From contig NZ_JAESWA010000022.1 in the NCBI RefSeq assembly GCF_016765615.1, positions 23,373 to 87,372 on the forward strand: a DNA stretch of 64,000 bases. Reading direction: 5' to 3'. Positions 18,199 through 26,250 of the stretch are shown in pieces. Within the stretch, counting starts at the first letter, position 1; every line of letters starts with the position of its first letter. The stretch comes from Clostridium paridis (lineage in GTDB: Bacteria; Bacillota; Clostridia; Clostridiales; Clostridiaceae). The translations under genes were made by a program, and so were the position numbers. The notes below the pieces were generated by a model, which had not been told where the DNA came from, made no database searches, and saw only the letters and a list, made by a program, of their open reading frames with translations.

Positions 18199-18840
18199 TT
18201 AAATTTTTGCCACTGGATGTCTAATAACTGTCTTCAATTTCTCAGCTGGTGTTTTAAGATAATTTGATATATATATTTCATGATGTTTTCTATTTGAGTT
18301 AAAATCATTTTTGAGTGAATTGTTATAAATAAATTCATCAATTTTTTTAATAGATTCCCCCTCATTATCAAAAGATCCTACATGCATAATCTGCACACAT
18401 AAACCTTCTTTAAAAGAACTAAATCTTGCTTTTTCGACTAAAATGTGAGGTTTCTTTCTCTTTACTTCATTACAAGCCCAATTAAAAACTTCTTCTGTTA
18501 CAAATTCAGGTTGTCTAATCATAGATGTCCAATGAAACTTATCTTTTTCAGTAAAATCCATCTCTAAGTCTCCTCTCCACCATAACCCTTCAAGCGGCGG
18601 AACTACATACTCAAAATATCCTTCAGGTTCAAAACTGCCCATTTTGCTCATTTTAATTGTATAAGAAATGGCATATATTATTTCTACAGCTTTTTGATAT
18701 TCTCCATCTTTATCATTAGGATTTCCTTTTCCGTCAACCATTATAAATTTCATCTCTGGAACATCTATTAAACCTGGTACAGTCTTTGGTGAATATAAGT
18801 CTTTGAATTCCTTTTTATAATCTAATTTATTCTCTGCCAT
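18199..18840 (-). CDS. GyrI-like small-molecule-binding domain protein
   Basis: 213 aa. The segments KFIMVDGKGNPNDKD, EGYFEYVVPPLEGLWW and VCVQIMHVGSFDNEG match the GyrI-like (SHS2-type) ligand-binding fold, as stand-alone proteins common in Firmicutes. Such proteins bind or hydrolyse hydrophobic or cytotoxic compounds. It lies 3 nt downstream of a MerR regulator that also has a GyrI-type effector domain, so the pair probably recognises the same compound. GAGGAGGAA precedes the ATG. Confidence 0.85.
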   Translation of the reverse strand: MAENKLDYKKEFKDLYSPKTVPGLIDVPEMKFIMVDGKGNPNDKDGEYQKAVEIIYAISYTIKMSKMGSFEPEGYFEYVVPPLEGLWWRGDLEMDFTEKDKFHWTSMIRQPEFVTEEVFNWACNEVKRKKPHILVEKARFSSFKEGLCVQIMHVGSFDNEGESIKKIDEFIYNNSLKNDFNSNRKHHEIYISNYLKTPAEKLKTVIRHPVAKI

Positions 18841-18843
18841 TAA

Positions 18844-19644
18844 TTATTCCTCCTCTTCTATAGGAATGATTATTTCAGTTATATACTTATTAGGATTACC
18901 TTTAAATATCATTCCTGGTCCCTTTACATATATTTCTCTTGATGGTGTTAAGCATTTTAATTTATTTTCTTTGGCATAATCAAGCAGAGCCTTATAAGCC
19001 ATATTCAAGTTTTCATAATCACCAATATGTGTTGTGAATAAAGCTTTTATCTTAGGTAATTGTCTTGAATTTATATCATTATTACTAACTACTTTAGATG
19101 TTGGAAGGCATAACTCAATATCAGCTTCTTCTTTGTATTCACTATCGTAATAACAATTAAATGGAGCACCATTTGCATTACCCTTAACTATCTTATATAG
19201 TTTTCCTATATATTTCCCTACATCCTTATACTTCCCCTTATATCTAATGGATGCGACTAGTATTGGTTCAATATCTTTAGTTTTTATAGTATAGTTCATA
19301 AATACCTCCCTATTTTCAGGCTTAATATAGAGGTCAATTTTTTTTAATAGGTTTTTTTCTTCTTCTATTCTTTTCTCTATCATCTTCTTTTTCTCTTCAA
19401 GAAAATATGAAAGATCAGATGTATTTTCATAATTTATTAGTAAATCTTTTATTTCTGAAATGGAAAATTCAAATTTACGAAGAAGCATAATTAACTCTGC
19501 TTTCTTAAAATCCTCTTCACTATAAAATCTATAATCATTTTCTTCATTCCTATAGGATGGTTTTAAGATATTTTGTTCATCATAATATCTTAGTGTTTTC
19601 ACAGTAAGACTTGTAATCTTAGAAAATTCACCTATTTTGTACAT
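18844..19644 (-). CDS. MerR family regulator with GyrI-like effector domain
   Basis: 266 aa. An N-terminal MerR helix-turn-helix (KIGEFSKITSLTVKTLRYYD, residues 2-21, then wing region to about 70), a coiled coil (75-110) and a C-terminal GyrI/BmrR-like effector domain (about 120-265) make this a multidrug-sensing type activator. It is cotranscribed with the GyrI-like gene and probably activates its own promoter, which has the overlong spacer of MerR targets (19700-19731). Confidence 0.9.
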   Translation of the reverse strand: MYKIGEFSKITSLTVKTLRYYDEQNILKPSYRNEENDYRFYSEEDFKKAELIMLLRKFEFSISEIKDLLINYENTSDLSYFLEEKKKMIEKRIEEEKNLLKKIDLYIKPENREVFMNYTIKTKDIEPILVASIRYKGKYKDVGKYIGKLYKIVKGNANGAPFNCYYDSEYKEEADIELCLPTSKVVSNNDINSRQLPKIKALFTTHIGDYENLNMAYKALLDYAKENKLKCLTPSREIYVKGPGMIFKGNPNKYITEIIIPIEEEE

Positions 19645-19699
19645 TTATTCACCTCTTATAGTAGATAGCCTGCTACTTTAAGTTGGCTACCTTGATGTA

Positions 19700-19731
19700 A
19701 GTATAAACTATCCTCCACACTGGAGAGTCAA
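19700..19731 (-). promoter_or_regulatory. MerR-type promoter
   Basis: On the minus strand TTGACT (19726-19731) and TATACT (19700-19705) are 20 bp apart. The spacer contains the dyad CTCCAGTGTGGAG. This is the architecture of MerR-activated promoters and lies upstream of the merR gene itself, indicating autoregulation. Confidence 0.75.
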
Positions 19732-19814
19732 TATTATTTTAAATATATTTCTATCTTACCTTAAAACGCATAATTTTTCCAAAACAAAAAATCGTCACCG
19801 CAATTCCTATAAAG

Positions 19815-19841
19815 TAAAAAAGCACCCACAATTGTGAGTGC
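19815..19841 (-). terminator. Terminator of the RimJ/RimL-type acetyltransferase gene
   Basis: GCACCCACAA / TTGTGAGTGC, a 10-bp arm pair with one mismatch, followed on the minus strand by six T. It lies about 100 nt downstream of the stop at 19938. Confidence 0.75.
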
Positions 19842-19937
19842 CTTTACAAAGGAGATTCGTAAAAAAGAAAACTTATTATGTATTTATTATAAATAATAAA
19901 TATGTCATTATTATGACAAACCGATTTCAATTTATTT

Positions 19938-20477
19938 TTATTTAAAATATTCATCTCTATAGATATTATAGAACAATTCATTTTCTACTCTATTTTCAAA
20001 TAAAGCTAATTTAACATCACGATTAAATCTATAATTGAATCCGCACTTTTCAATTACTCGTTTAGATTTCATATTAAAATCATAATGTCCACACCATATT
20101 AAATCTAAATTTAATTCTTCAAATCCATATTTAAGGAGTACTTTTACTGCTTCAGGAACATATTCATGTCCCCAATATTTAGGGTTTAGCACATATCCAA
20201 TTTCCCTTTGTTTTAAATCTTCAACTGTTTTATCAGGGGTTTTATTATGTAGTCCTGTGCCACCAATTACTTTATTCTCTGCTTTCAATACTATTGCATA
20301 AGATTCATTATCATTAATAAATCTCTTAATTATTGTCTTACTTTCTTCTATATTTTTATGAACAGGCCATCCTGCTACAGGTCCTACCCTATCATCACAA
20401 GCGTATTCGTATAAATCTAAAAAATCTTCTTCTTTCCAGTCCCTTAATATAAGTCTCTCTGTTTCTAATGTTTTCAT
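19938..20477 (-). CDS. GNAT acetyltransferase, RimJ/RimL type
   Basis: 179 aa. The opening TERLILRDWKEEDFLDL and the motif GYVLNPKYWGHEYVPEAVKV (about residues 92-111) are typical of the RimJ/RimL branch, which acetylates protein N-termini or small amines. It ends with the conserved SKRVIEKCGF. AAGGAGGAA precedes the ATG. The hypothetical membrane-anchored gene lies 23 nt upstream on the same strand, so they may share a transcript. Confidence 0.9.
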   Translation of the reverse strand: MKTLETERLILRDWKEEDFLDLYEYACDDRVGPVAGWPVHKNIEESKTIIKRFINDNESYAIVLKAENKVIGGTGLHNKTPDKTVEDLKQREIGYVLNPKYWGHEYVPEAVKVLLKYGFEELNLDLIWCGHYDFNMKSKRVIEKCGFNYRFNRDVKLALFENRVENELFYNIYRDEYFK

Positions 20478-20500
20478 TTTATTTCCTCCTTGATATAATT

Positions 20501-20953
20501 CTATTGAAAATGTTCTAAAACAAATACTTCTTTCTTATCACTGTCGAATATAAAATATATCTTAGAATTATCATCTTTTATCCTCCAATAATATTTATAG
20601 CTATTTTTAAAATCTGGATAATACTCTTTAGGAACTTTTAATTTCTTAAGTATTTCTTCTGAACTTGCCTCAATTGATTCATTTTTTTCACTTTTCCACT
20701 CTAAAGATGAATCGATTTGTTTAATATCATTATATTGAAATATATGATATCTATCTCCATCACCAAGAAAGCTTGGACCTTCATCTTTTTCATAAATTTC
20801 ATCATACTCTTTAGGTAAAGTTATTTTCCAATTTGATTTAATTATATTTGAATATATATTTCGCTCTTTAACATAGTCATATATAACATATGCTGAAATT
20901 AATCCTAACAAGGTTAGTATAGAAAAAATACCAATAATAACTTTTTTCATCAT
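20501..20953 (-). CDS. Membrane-anchored hypothetical protein
   Basis: 150 aa. One N-terminal hydrophobic helix (residues 4-26, KVIIGIFSILTLLGLISAYV) with positive charges before it, so the remaining 120 residues should face outside. The exposed part is acidic and aromatic-rich (for example DGDRYHIFQYND and YKYYWRIKDDNSKIYFIFD). I recognise no family. The ribosome site (AAAGGGCG) is distant from the ATG, and the second ATG is equally possible as start. Confidence 0.7.
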   Translation of the reverse strand: MMKKVIIGIFSILTLLGLISAYVIYDYVKERNIYSNIIKSNWKITLPKEYDEIYEKDEGPSFLGDGDRYHIFQYNDIKQIDSSLEWKSEKNESIEASSEEILKKLKVPKEYYPDFKNSYKYYWRIKDDNSKIYFIFDSDKKEVFVLEHFQ

Positions 20954-20971
20954 ATTAATTTACGCCCTTTA

Positions 20972-21011
20972 TATAATAAAATAAACTTCTTATGAAGCTT
21001 ATTTTATTATA
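20972..21011. terminator. Long AT-rich stem-loop
   Basis: An 18-bp inverted repeat with one mismatch (20972-20989 and 20994-21011), TTAT loop. It sits between two minus-strand genes. There is no clear T tract, so it may act as a processing or attenuating hairpin rather than a strict terminator. Confidence 0.6.
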
Positions 21012-21049
21012 TATGAAATGATTATTTCTTTCAAATATTTCCTTTTAAA

Positions 21050-21424
21050 TCAAATATTAGATATTATAGTTCCCTGATGAAAAATCATCTTCCAATTACC
21101 ATTAATACTTTTCCAAATTGAACTTCTAAGTGAACATTTCTTTTTCTCATCTAACTCATCATGCTTTATTAATTTATATGTTGCTAAGACACAATCCTCA
21201 CTAATATATGAAATATCAAAATCTATAACTTCCCACTTTAATTCTTTTTGACTTTCACTTTCTTCTATTACTTCGCCTTTCTTATATTTATAAATATAAC
21301 CTGAACTACAAAATTCAGTAAAGCCATTAGATAATAACAAACTAAGTTTCTCAGGAGATTGTCTTACCTCAGGTTTAAGTAACTCTTCTTCTAATTCTAA
21401 AATATGATTCTTTAACTTCTCCAT
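21050..21424 (-). CDS. DUF4440 / SnoaL-like family protein
   Basis: 124 aa, an NTF2-like fold judged from the opening helix LEEELLKPEVRQSPEKLSLLLSNGFTEF and the terminal strands with RSSIWKSINGNWKMIFHQGT, characteristic of DUF4440. The family includes enzymes and binding proteins with unknown ligands. AGGAGG precedes the ATG. It lies 39 nt downstream of the XRE/DUF5680 gene on the same strand and is probably cotranscribed. Confidence 0.85.
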   Translation of the reverse strand: MEKLKNHILELEEELLKPEVRQSPEKLSLLLSNGFTEFCSSGYIYKYKKGEVIEESESQKELKWEVIDFDISYISEDCVLATYKLIKHDELDEKKKCSLRSSIWKSINGNWKMIFHQGTIISNI

Positions 21425-21463
21425 TAAACAAACCTCCTAAAATATCATATTTGTCTCATAAAA

Positions 21464-22144
21464 TCATAAAATATTTCCGCCATGAAAAAAACATTCATAT
21501 ACCTTTTTATCATTATAATAAATTTCCTCATAACCTTGAAACCAATTGAATTCTCCAGTTATTATTGTATGATACTTATATTCTCCATTTTCATATACTA
21601 GTGGTCCTCTATAAGGATATTTACTATTTACGCTAGACAATACTTCTTTTAGAAACGAACCTGAAAATTCTTCAGATAGAACTCGACCAATATAATTCAT
21701 TGACCATATTGGAGTATCCTCTTGCCATACTGCTTCCTCACCTGCAAAATTTCTTCCGCCTAAATAAGTATCAATATATTTAAAATCTCCTTCTATATAA
21801 CGTAAATCATGTGAGCTTGGTCTTGAAGGCTCAACTTCAGCTCCTCTACCTGCATATGTTTTCTTTTTAGCTTTACATAAAAACTCTATAACTTTTTCAT
21901 TTTTCTTAATTTCTTGTGAGCTATCTTCTCTTAAGCCACATGGGCCATCACTACTTTTAACCAATTTATCAATACTTACTTTAAATAAATCACTTATAGA
22001 AATTAAATTCTCAATATCAGGATATGATTGACCTATTTCCCACTTTGCAACTGCTTGTCTAGAAACACCAATATATTCAGATAATAATTCTTGGGATAAC
22101 CCCTGCTCTTTTCTAAGTTCTTGTAACTTTGCTCCAAAACTCAT
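21464..22144 (-). CDS. XRE family regulator with DUF5680 domain
   Basis: 226 aa. An N-terminal helix-turn-helix (residues 5-60, GLSQELLSEYIGVSRQAVAKWE) is fused to a DUF5680 domain (about 85-226, with KKTYAGRGAEVEPSRPSSHDL and EEAVWQEDTPIWSMNY). DUF5680 is found alone or attached to regulators and is of unknown function. GAGGTGAT precedes the ATG. The promoter region holds a 13-bp palindrome (22214-22226), a candidate autoregulatory operator. Confidence 0.88.
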   Translation of the reverse strand: MSFGAKLQELRKEQGLSQELLSEYIGVSRQAVAKWEIGQSYPDIENLISISDLFKVSIDKLVKSSDGPCGLREDSSQEIKKNEKVIEFLCKAKKKTYAGRGAEVEPSRPSSHDLRYIEGDFKYIDTYLGGRNFAGEEAVWQEDTPIWSMNYIGRVLSEEFSGSFLKEVLSSVNSKYPYRGPLVYENGEYKYHTIITGEFNWFQGYEEIYYNDKKVYECFFHGGNIL

Positions 22145-22213
22145 TTTATCACCTCAAGATAAGTATACAAAGATTGTAAATATATGCCTATCACCTAACA
22201 TTAACATTCTTGA

Positions 22214-22226
22214 CAACTAATAGTTG
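22214..22226 (-). promoter_or_regulatory. Candidate operator of the XRE/DUF5680 gene
   Basis: CAACTA-A-TAGTTG, 6-bp perfect arms, about 70 nt upstream of the ATG and just downstream (minus strand) of TATAAT-like sequence. Assigned from symmetry and position only. Confidence 0.45.
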
Positions 22227-22249
22227 CACATTTAAATATATTATATCAT

Positions 22250-22276
22250 TATAAAATAAAAGAGCTTTTCAGCTCT
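22250..22276 (-). terminator. Terminator of the MerR-methyltransferase gene
   Basis: AGAGCT-TTTC-AGCTCT (22261-22276) followed on the minus strand by a T-rich tail, 13 nt after the stop codon at 22290. Confidence 0.75.
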
Positions 22277-22289
22277 AATAATTTTATGT

Positions 22290-23294
22290 CTATTTTCTAT
22301 TAGCAACTAATACCCCTACAAGTGGATGTAACTTGTGTAATTCTACCGTAAAATCATAATTTTTAAAACAATTCTTTAATTCTTCTACTGTAGATGGAGA
22401 ATCTACCTCTGGGCCATATCCGACCATTGAAAATTCTTCTATATAGCTGCTAGGCTTTTCAAAAAACATTAAATCTCCAATAATTATACTTTCTAAACTT
22501 TCTCCTCCTAAAGAAATCATCTTCTCTATAGCTTTTTCTTTAAATTTAGTTGTTAAATGATGTAATGCATAGTTAGATATTATCTTTGTGATTCTCTTTT
22601 CTTTTAAGTTTATATTTAATTCTGGCTCTTCAAAAGTTCCAATATAAAATTCAGCATTATTTACCTTTTCAATTGCTATTCTTTCAAATGCCTTTTTGAT
22701 CATTCCTTCACTAATATCTATACCAATTGCTAAATTTACGTCTTTAGATAATTCAATAATCTGTTTACCATTACCACACCCTAAATCTAAAATCACATCT
22801 CTAGTATTTGGTGTAAGCAATTTATTAATTAGTTCTTGAGTTTTTGCTCTCCAATAATAGCTATCTGTCTTATATTCCTTACTAGCATCCTCAAATCTAT
22901 CTCTTGCTTTTACTTCCATATTTGTTATCTTGATTATATCAATAAGTTCTTCAATACCTTCAAAAGCATTATTTTGTATTTGCCTTTGCGCCTTATTTAA
23001 TGAAGAAATAACTATATCTATATGCTTCTTTTTTTCTTCAAGTATATCTATTTGTGAATTTATTACATGCTTCAGTGATTTATTATTTTTATCAACTATA
23101 CCTTTTATTTCATCAAGCGATAATCCCATATATTTAAGTGTAGTAATTTGCTGTAATATTATAAAATCATTATCTGAATAAATCCTATATCCAGCTTCAG
23201 TTCTTGATGATGGCTTAAGTAGTCCAATTTTATCATAATGTAATAAGGTTTTAACTGTAACACCTGTCCTTTTTGCGAACTCACTAATTTTCAA
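22290..23294 (-). CDS. MerR regulator fused to a SAM-dependent methyltransferase
   Basis: 334 aa. Residues 1-70 are a MerR helix-turn-helix (KISEFAKRTGVTVKTLLHYD), 75-125 a coiled coil, and about 150-334 a class I methyltransferase with motif I VILDLGCGNGKQI (167-179) and GIDISEGMIKKA. In a standard MerR the C-terminus is an effector sensor; here an enzyme takes that place, so the protein may both control and modify its inducer. The start is TTG, supported by GGGAGGGA 6 nt upstream. Its promoter is of MerR type with a 19-bp spacer, and the gene is divergent from another merR. Confidence 0.9.
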   Translation of the reverse strand: MKISEFAKRTGVTVKTLLHYDKIGLLKPSSRTEAGYRIYSDNDFIILQQITTLKYMGLSLDEIKGIVDKNNKSLKHVINSQIDILEEKKKHIDIVISSLNKAQRQIQNNAFEGIEELIDIIKITNMEVKARDRFEDASKEYKTDSYYWRAKTQELINKLLTPNTRDVILDLGCGNGKQIIELSKDVNLAIGIDISEGMIKKAFERIAIEKVNNAEFYIGTFEEPELNINLKEKRITKIISNYALHHLTTKFKEKAIEKMISLGGESLESIIIGDLMFFEKPSSYIEEFSMVGYGPEVDSPSTVEELKNCFKNYDFTVELHKLHPLVGVLVANRK

Positions 23295-23316
23295 GATTAT
23301 CCCTCCCCTCTAAATA

Positions 23317-23347
23317 ATTATAAATTCTACCCCAAGGTTAGAGTCAA
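23317..23347 (-). promoter_or_regulatory. MerR-type promoter of the MerR-methyltransferase gene
   Basis: On the minus strand TTGACT (23342-23347) and consensus TATAAT (23317-23322) are 19 bp apart. The spacer has the dyad CTAACCTTGGGGTAG. The -35 region is part of a 13-bp inverted repeat shared with the divergent promoter. Confidence 0.75.
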
Positions 23348-23367
23348 TATTTTATTATAAAAAATTA

Positions 23368-23398
23368 TTGACTCTAACGTTACGTTATAGCTTAATAT
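23368..23398 (+). promoter_or_regulatory. MerR-type promoter of the TipA-like gene
   Basis: TTGACT (23368-23373) and TAATAT (23393-23398) are 19 bp apart. A TATAAT overlaps at 23396-23401 (22-bp spacing). The spacer has the dyad CTAACGTTACGTTATAG. Back-to-back with the minus-strand promoter, 20 bp between the two -35 boxes. Confidence 0.7.
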
Positions 23399-23487
23399 AA
23401 TATTAGAGCTAGAATATATTGTCAAAAACTCATTGCCGGCAAAGCGTTAGATAATACTAACTCTCAAATCAAAATTGGAGGTAATTT

Positions 23488-24369
23488 ATGCGAACAGTAA
23501 AGGAAGTATCAGAACTAACAGGAGTAAGTGTACGTACACTACACTATTATGATGAAATAGGATTATTAAAACCAAGTGAGGTTACAGATTCAGGTTATAG
23601 ACTTTATGATGATGAAGCTCTTGAAACCTTACATCAAGTTCTATTTTTCAAAGAACTTGACGTTCCTTTAAAAGAAATTAAAAATATTATGTCTAACCCC
23701 AATTTTGATAAAAAACAAGCTCTAAAGAATCAAAAAAAGCTGCTTACTATAAAAAGAGATAGATTAAATGATTTAATAGGGCTTATAAATAAACGAATAA
23801 AAGGAGAGAATGCAATGAGTTTCAAAGAATTCGATATGAGTGAATATTTTAGTGTATTAGAAGAGTTTAAAAATGGTCATGAAGATGAAGTTATAAAATA
23901 TTATGGCAGTAAAGATGAATTTAATGAATTTATTGAGAAATGTAAATCTAATGAAGAAGATATTGCTAAAATGGCTATAAAGCAGTTTGGCAGTATAGAA
24001 AAATATACAGAAGCCATGAAAAACAACCTTAATAATTTCTCAAGTATAATGGATCAATATGATACGTTTAAGAAAGATTATTTGGAAGAAAGTATGCAAA
24101 AGTCAGAAGAACTTTATAATAAACTTACAGCTGACTTGAACAAAGATCCTAAATCAGAAGAAGTACAAAAAATTGTTTGTGAAATAGATACTATGACTAA
24201 GGAAAATTATAAATTTTTAAAAATGAATATGGGAGAAAACCATTGGGGACTTATGGCTGATTTTTATTTATCAAAGCCTACGTATATTAAAGTTAATGAT
24301 CAAAAATATGGTATTGGTGCATCAAAGTTTATTGGTGAAGCTTTAAAATATTATTCTGAAAGTCATTAA
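23488..24369 (+). CDS. MerR family regulator, TipA type (TipAS domain)
   Basis: 293 aa. MerR helix-turn-helix (TVKEVSELTGVSVRTLHYYD, residues 3-22), linker coiled coil (about 75-108), then a TipAS antibiotic-recognition domain (about 115-290; YGSKDEFNEFIEKCKS, MTKENYKFLKMNMGENHWG). TipA-type proteins bind thiopeptides and other cyclic compounds and activate resistance or efflux genes. An internal ATG (MSFKEFDMSEYF, codon 110) preceded by GGAGAGAATGCA at 23803-23815 could start the short TipAS-only form, as known for tipA of Streptomyces. GGAGGTAA precedes the main ATG. Confidence 0.9.
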   Translation: MRTVKEVSELTGVSVRTLHYYDEIGLLKPSEVTDSGYRLYDDEALETLHQVLFFKELDVPLKEIKNIMSNPNFDKKQALKNQKKLLTIKRDRLNDLIGLINKRIKGENAMSFKEFDMSEYFSVLEEFKNGHEDEVIKYYGSKDEFNEFIEKCKSNEEDIAKMAIKQFGSIEKYTEAMKNNLNNFSSIMDQYDTFKKDYLEESMQKSEELYNKLTADLNKDPKSEEVQKIVCEIDTMTKENYKFLKMNMGENHWGLMADFYLSKPTYIKVNDQKYGIGASKFIGEALKYYSESH

Positions 24370-24389
24370 TTGATTTTGTTTATTAAAAT

Positions 24390-24433
24390 AGCCACATTAA
24401 GCTAATAAGATTATTCTTTAGCTTAATGTGGCT
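24390..24433. terminator. Bidirectional terminator
   Basis: A perfect 15-bp inverted repeat (24390-24404 and 24419-24433), AGCCACATTAAGCTA and its complement, between converging genes. Confidence 0.85.
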
Positions 24434-24438
24434 TAAAA

Positions 24439-25041
24439 TTATATATCTAAACTTTGATTAAATCTAATTACTCTCCATGAATTTAGTTTTTTATCGAATT
24501 CAAATTCCATTATGCCACACATCTCAACCTTAAATAGATGTCTTTTATATACTGGAAGTTGTAATAAATTACACATTAAGAGTCTTATATATCCTTCATG
24601 ACTAACTAAAAGAACGTTTTTATTATCCTTTTTAAGTTCTTCTAGAAGTTCATCTTGCCTTTTCTTTACCTCTTCTCCTGTTTCCCCCTCAGGAAATCTC
24701 ACATCTTTTGCGTATGTAAAAAAGTCATTCCAGAAATCTGGATATTTTTCTATTATTTCTTCATCACTCAAGGATTCAATTATTCCATTATCTATTTCAT
24801 TTAATCTTTTATCTCTAATTATTTCTAATCCTTCATTTTCTGCAACATATTTAGCTGTTTGAAACGCTCTTAAATATTCACTAGCAATAATTTTATCAAC
24901 TTTCTCATATTTAAAATAGTCTACTAATCTTTTAGCTTTTTCTACTCCTTCATCACTTAAAGGTGAATCCTGATGTTTAAGTTTATCATTATAATAATCT
25001 CCAAACTCTTTACTAGCATGTCTAACTATAAAAATCCTCAT
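24439..25041 (-). CDS. Histidine phosphatase family protein
   Basis: 200 aa. The phosphohistidine motif is IVRHASK near the N-terminus (His8 in RHA, slightly variant from RHG), with SEYLRAFQTA and the second catalytic histidine in VSHEGYIRLL. Members are phosphoglycerate mutases, alpha-ribazole phosphatases or general phosphatases; the substrate is not evident. A TTG five codons upstream is open, but GGGGGAT 6 nt before the ATG at 25041 supports this start. Likely monocistronic. Confidence 0.88.
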   Translation of the reverse strand: MRIFIVRHASKEFGDYYNDKLKHQDSPLSDEGVEKAKRLVDYFKYEKVDKIIASEYLRAFQTAKYVAENEGLEIIRDKRLNEIDNGIIESLSDEEIIEKYPDFWNDFFTYAKDVRFPEGETGEEVKKRQDELLEELKKDNKNVLLVSHEGYIRLLMCNLLQLPVYKRHLFKVEMCGIMEFEFDKKLNSWRVIRFNQSLDI

Positions 25042-25130
25042 TTTAATCCCCCACAACCTATATATTTTGTAACCTATTACATATTATTTAAATTAAATAA
25101 AAATATTCTCATTACATTATTTTTATAAAA

Positions 25131-25158
25131 AAATAAGTCCTTTTCCTAGGACTTATTT
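25131..25158 (-). terminator. Terminator of the 56-aa gene
   Basis: AAATAAGTCC (25131-25140) / GGACTTATTT (25149-25158) with T-rich continuation on the minus strand. It overlaps the stop codon of the small gene at 25153. Confidence 0.8.
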
Positions 25159-25323
25159 CTTAAAACTATTATTATTTTGTTTTAAATCTACCATTCCGCT
25201 TAACATGTCGCCAATTGAATCTAGAACCCTAACATTTTCCTCTAGCACCTTTAAATCTTGCTCTAATTCTTTTTTGTTCTGATTACCTTGAATACTCAAT
25301 TCGTTAAATGATATTTCATCCAT
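25153..25323 (-). CDS. Small hypothetical protein, 56 aa
   Basis: 56 aa, beginning MDEISFNELSIQGNQNKKEL and ending NNNSFKK. Acidic and helical, with a heptad-like stretch (ELEQDLKVLEENVRVLDSI). No membrane segment. The ATG is preceded by TTGGAGTGA at good spacing and the gene ends in its own terminator, which supports a real gene. Family unknown. Confidence 0.65.
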   Translation of the reverse strand: MDEISFNELSIQGNQNKKELEQDLKVLEENVRVLDSIGDMLSGMVDLKQNNNSFKK

Positions 25324-25417
25324 TTAAATCACTCCAAACTATATTAATATATATTATTAATAGTTTGATTATTTTAATATTTTATATTCATGGGTCGTAA
25401 TAACAGTTAAATTTAAA

Positions 25418-25597
25418 TTATTTTTTATTTCTAAGACGATGCATACTAAAATTAATTATTGATGATAAAATCATTGAAGTCCATCCTATTATCCAATACT
25501 CATCAAACCCACCACTAAGCATTGCAATTAAAATACATATCACTGCAACAAATAAAGTGGCTATTCTTAGAATATTTAAAAACTTATTTGTTTTCAA
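25418..25597 (-). CDS. Small membrane protein, 59 aa
   Basis: 59 aa with two hydrophobic helices (about 9-27 and 34-50) separated by GGFDEYW, ending in basic residues (MHRLRNKK). The start is TTG, supported by GAGGTAGGTGG about 7 nt upstream. It lies 22 nt downstream of the DUF2812 gene on the same strand and is probably the third gene of the PadR operon. Family unknown. Confidence 0.65.
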   Translation of the reverse strand: MKTNKFLNILRIATLFVAVICILIAMLSGGFDEYWIIGWTSMILSSIINFSMHRLRNKK

Positions 25598-25619
25598 GTT
25601 AATCCACCTACCTCATAAT

Positions 25620-26234
25620 CTACATTTCTTTTCGTCTTCTATATAAAAGCTCTGCTTTTACTGCACATAAAATATAAGTAATTATGAGAAGTGGGATTAA
25701 CAACCAAATAAAACCTCTTGAAATTGCAAAAGGTGTTTCAAATAAGAAATGTCTCCAAAAGGTAAAACCACTCATTTCCCACAGCCCAGGTGTAAAGTAT
25801 AATAGCTTAGGATTCATCATTGCATTAACATTAATAGACCTAAAAGAATTTAAAAATCCTAAAAGTGGCAAGTATACAATAGCTAATGATGCCCACATAT
25901 TAGATAGCCTTTTATATTTTCCCGCCTTAGACATAGCATCTGAGAAAATATCTTCTTGGCTATTTTCACTCACTTTCTTAAAATACTGAGCTCCATAAAA
26001 TTTACTACCAGCTATATGCTTCCAACCACTATCTTCAAATAAGGTGGTATAATCAATGAAATCTTCTTGATTATTAAACTTTCTAAAATCAATTCTTATA
26101 ATTGCATCCTCTGGCTTAACTTTTCTAAATTTATACGTAAATATTACATCCTCTAATTCATAACCTTTTTTAGCCATATCATTTAACCATTTTTCTTCTT
26201 TATCATAATCAATAAAAAACTTTATTTTTCTCAC
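25620..26234 (-). CDS. DUF2812 domain-containing membrane protein
   Basis: 204 aa. The N-terminal DUF2812 region carries DYDKEEKWLNDMAKKGYEL and SGWKHIAGSKFYGAQYFKK. Two or three hydrophobic helices follow (about 115-135 and 170-195). DUF2812 proteins are common next to PadR-type regulators in Firmicutes and have no known function. The start is GTG with AGGGGGT upstream. Sixteen nt separate it from the PadR gene, which presumably regulates it. Confidence 0.88.
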   Translation of the reverse strand: MRKIKFFIDYDKEEKWLNDMAKKGYELEDVIFTYKFRKVKPEDAIIRIDFRKFNNQEDFIDYTTLFEDSGWKHIAGSKFYGAQYFKKVSENSQEDIFSDAMSKAGKYKRLSNMWASLAIVYLPLLGFLNSFRSINVNAMMNPKLLYFTPGLWEMSGFTFWRHFLFETPFAISRGFIWLLIPLLIITYILCAVKAELLYRRRKEM

Positions 26235-26250
26235 ATCAATACCCCCTTAA

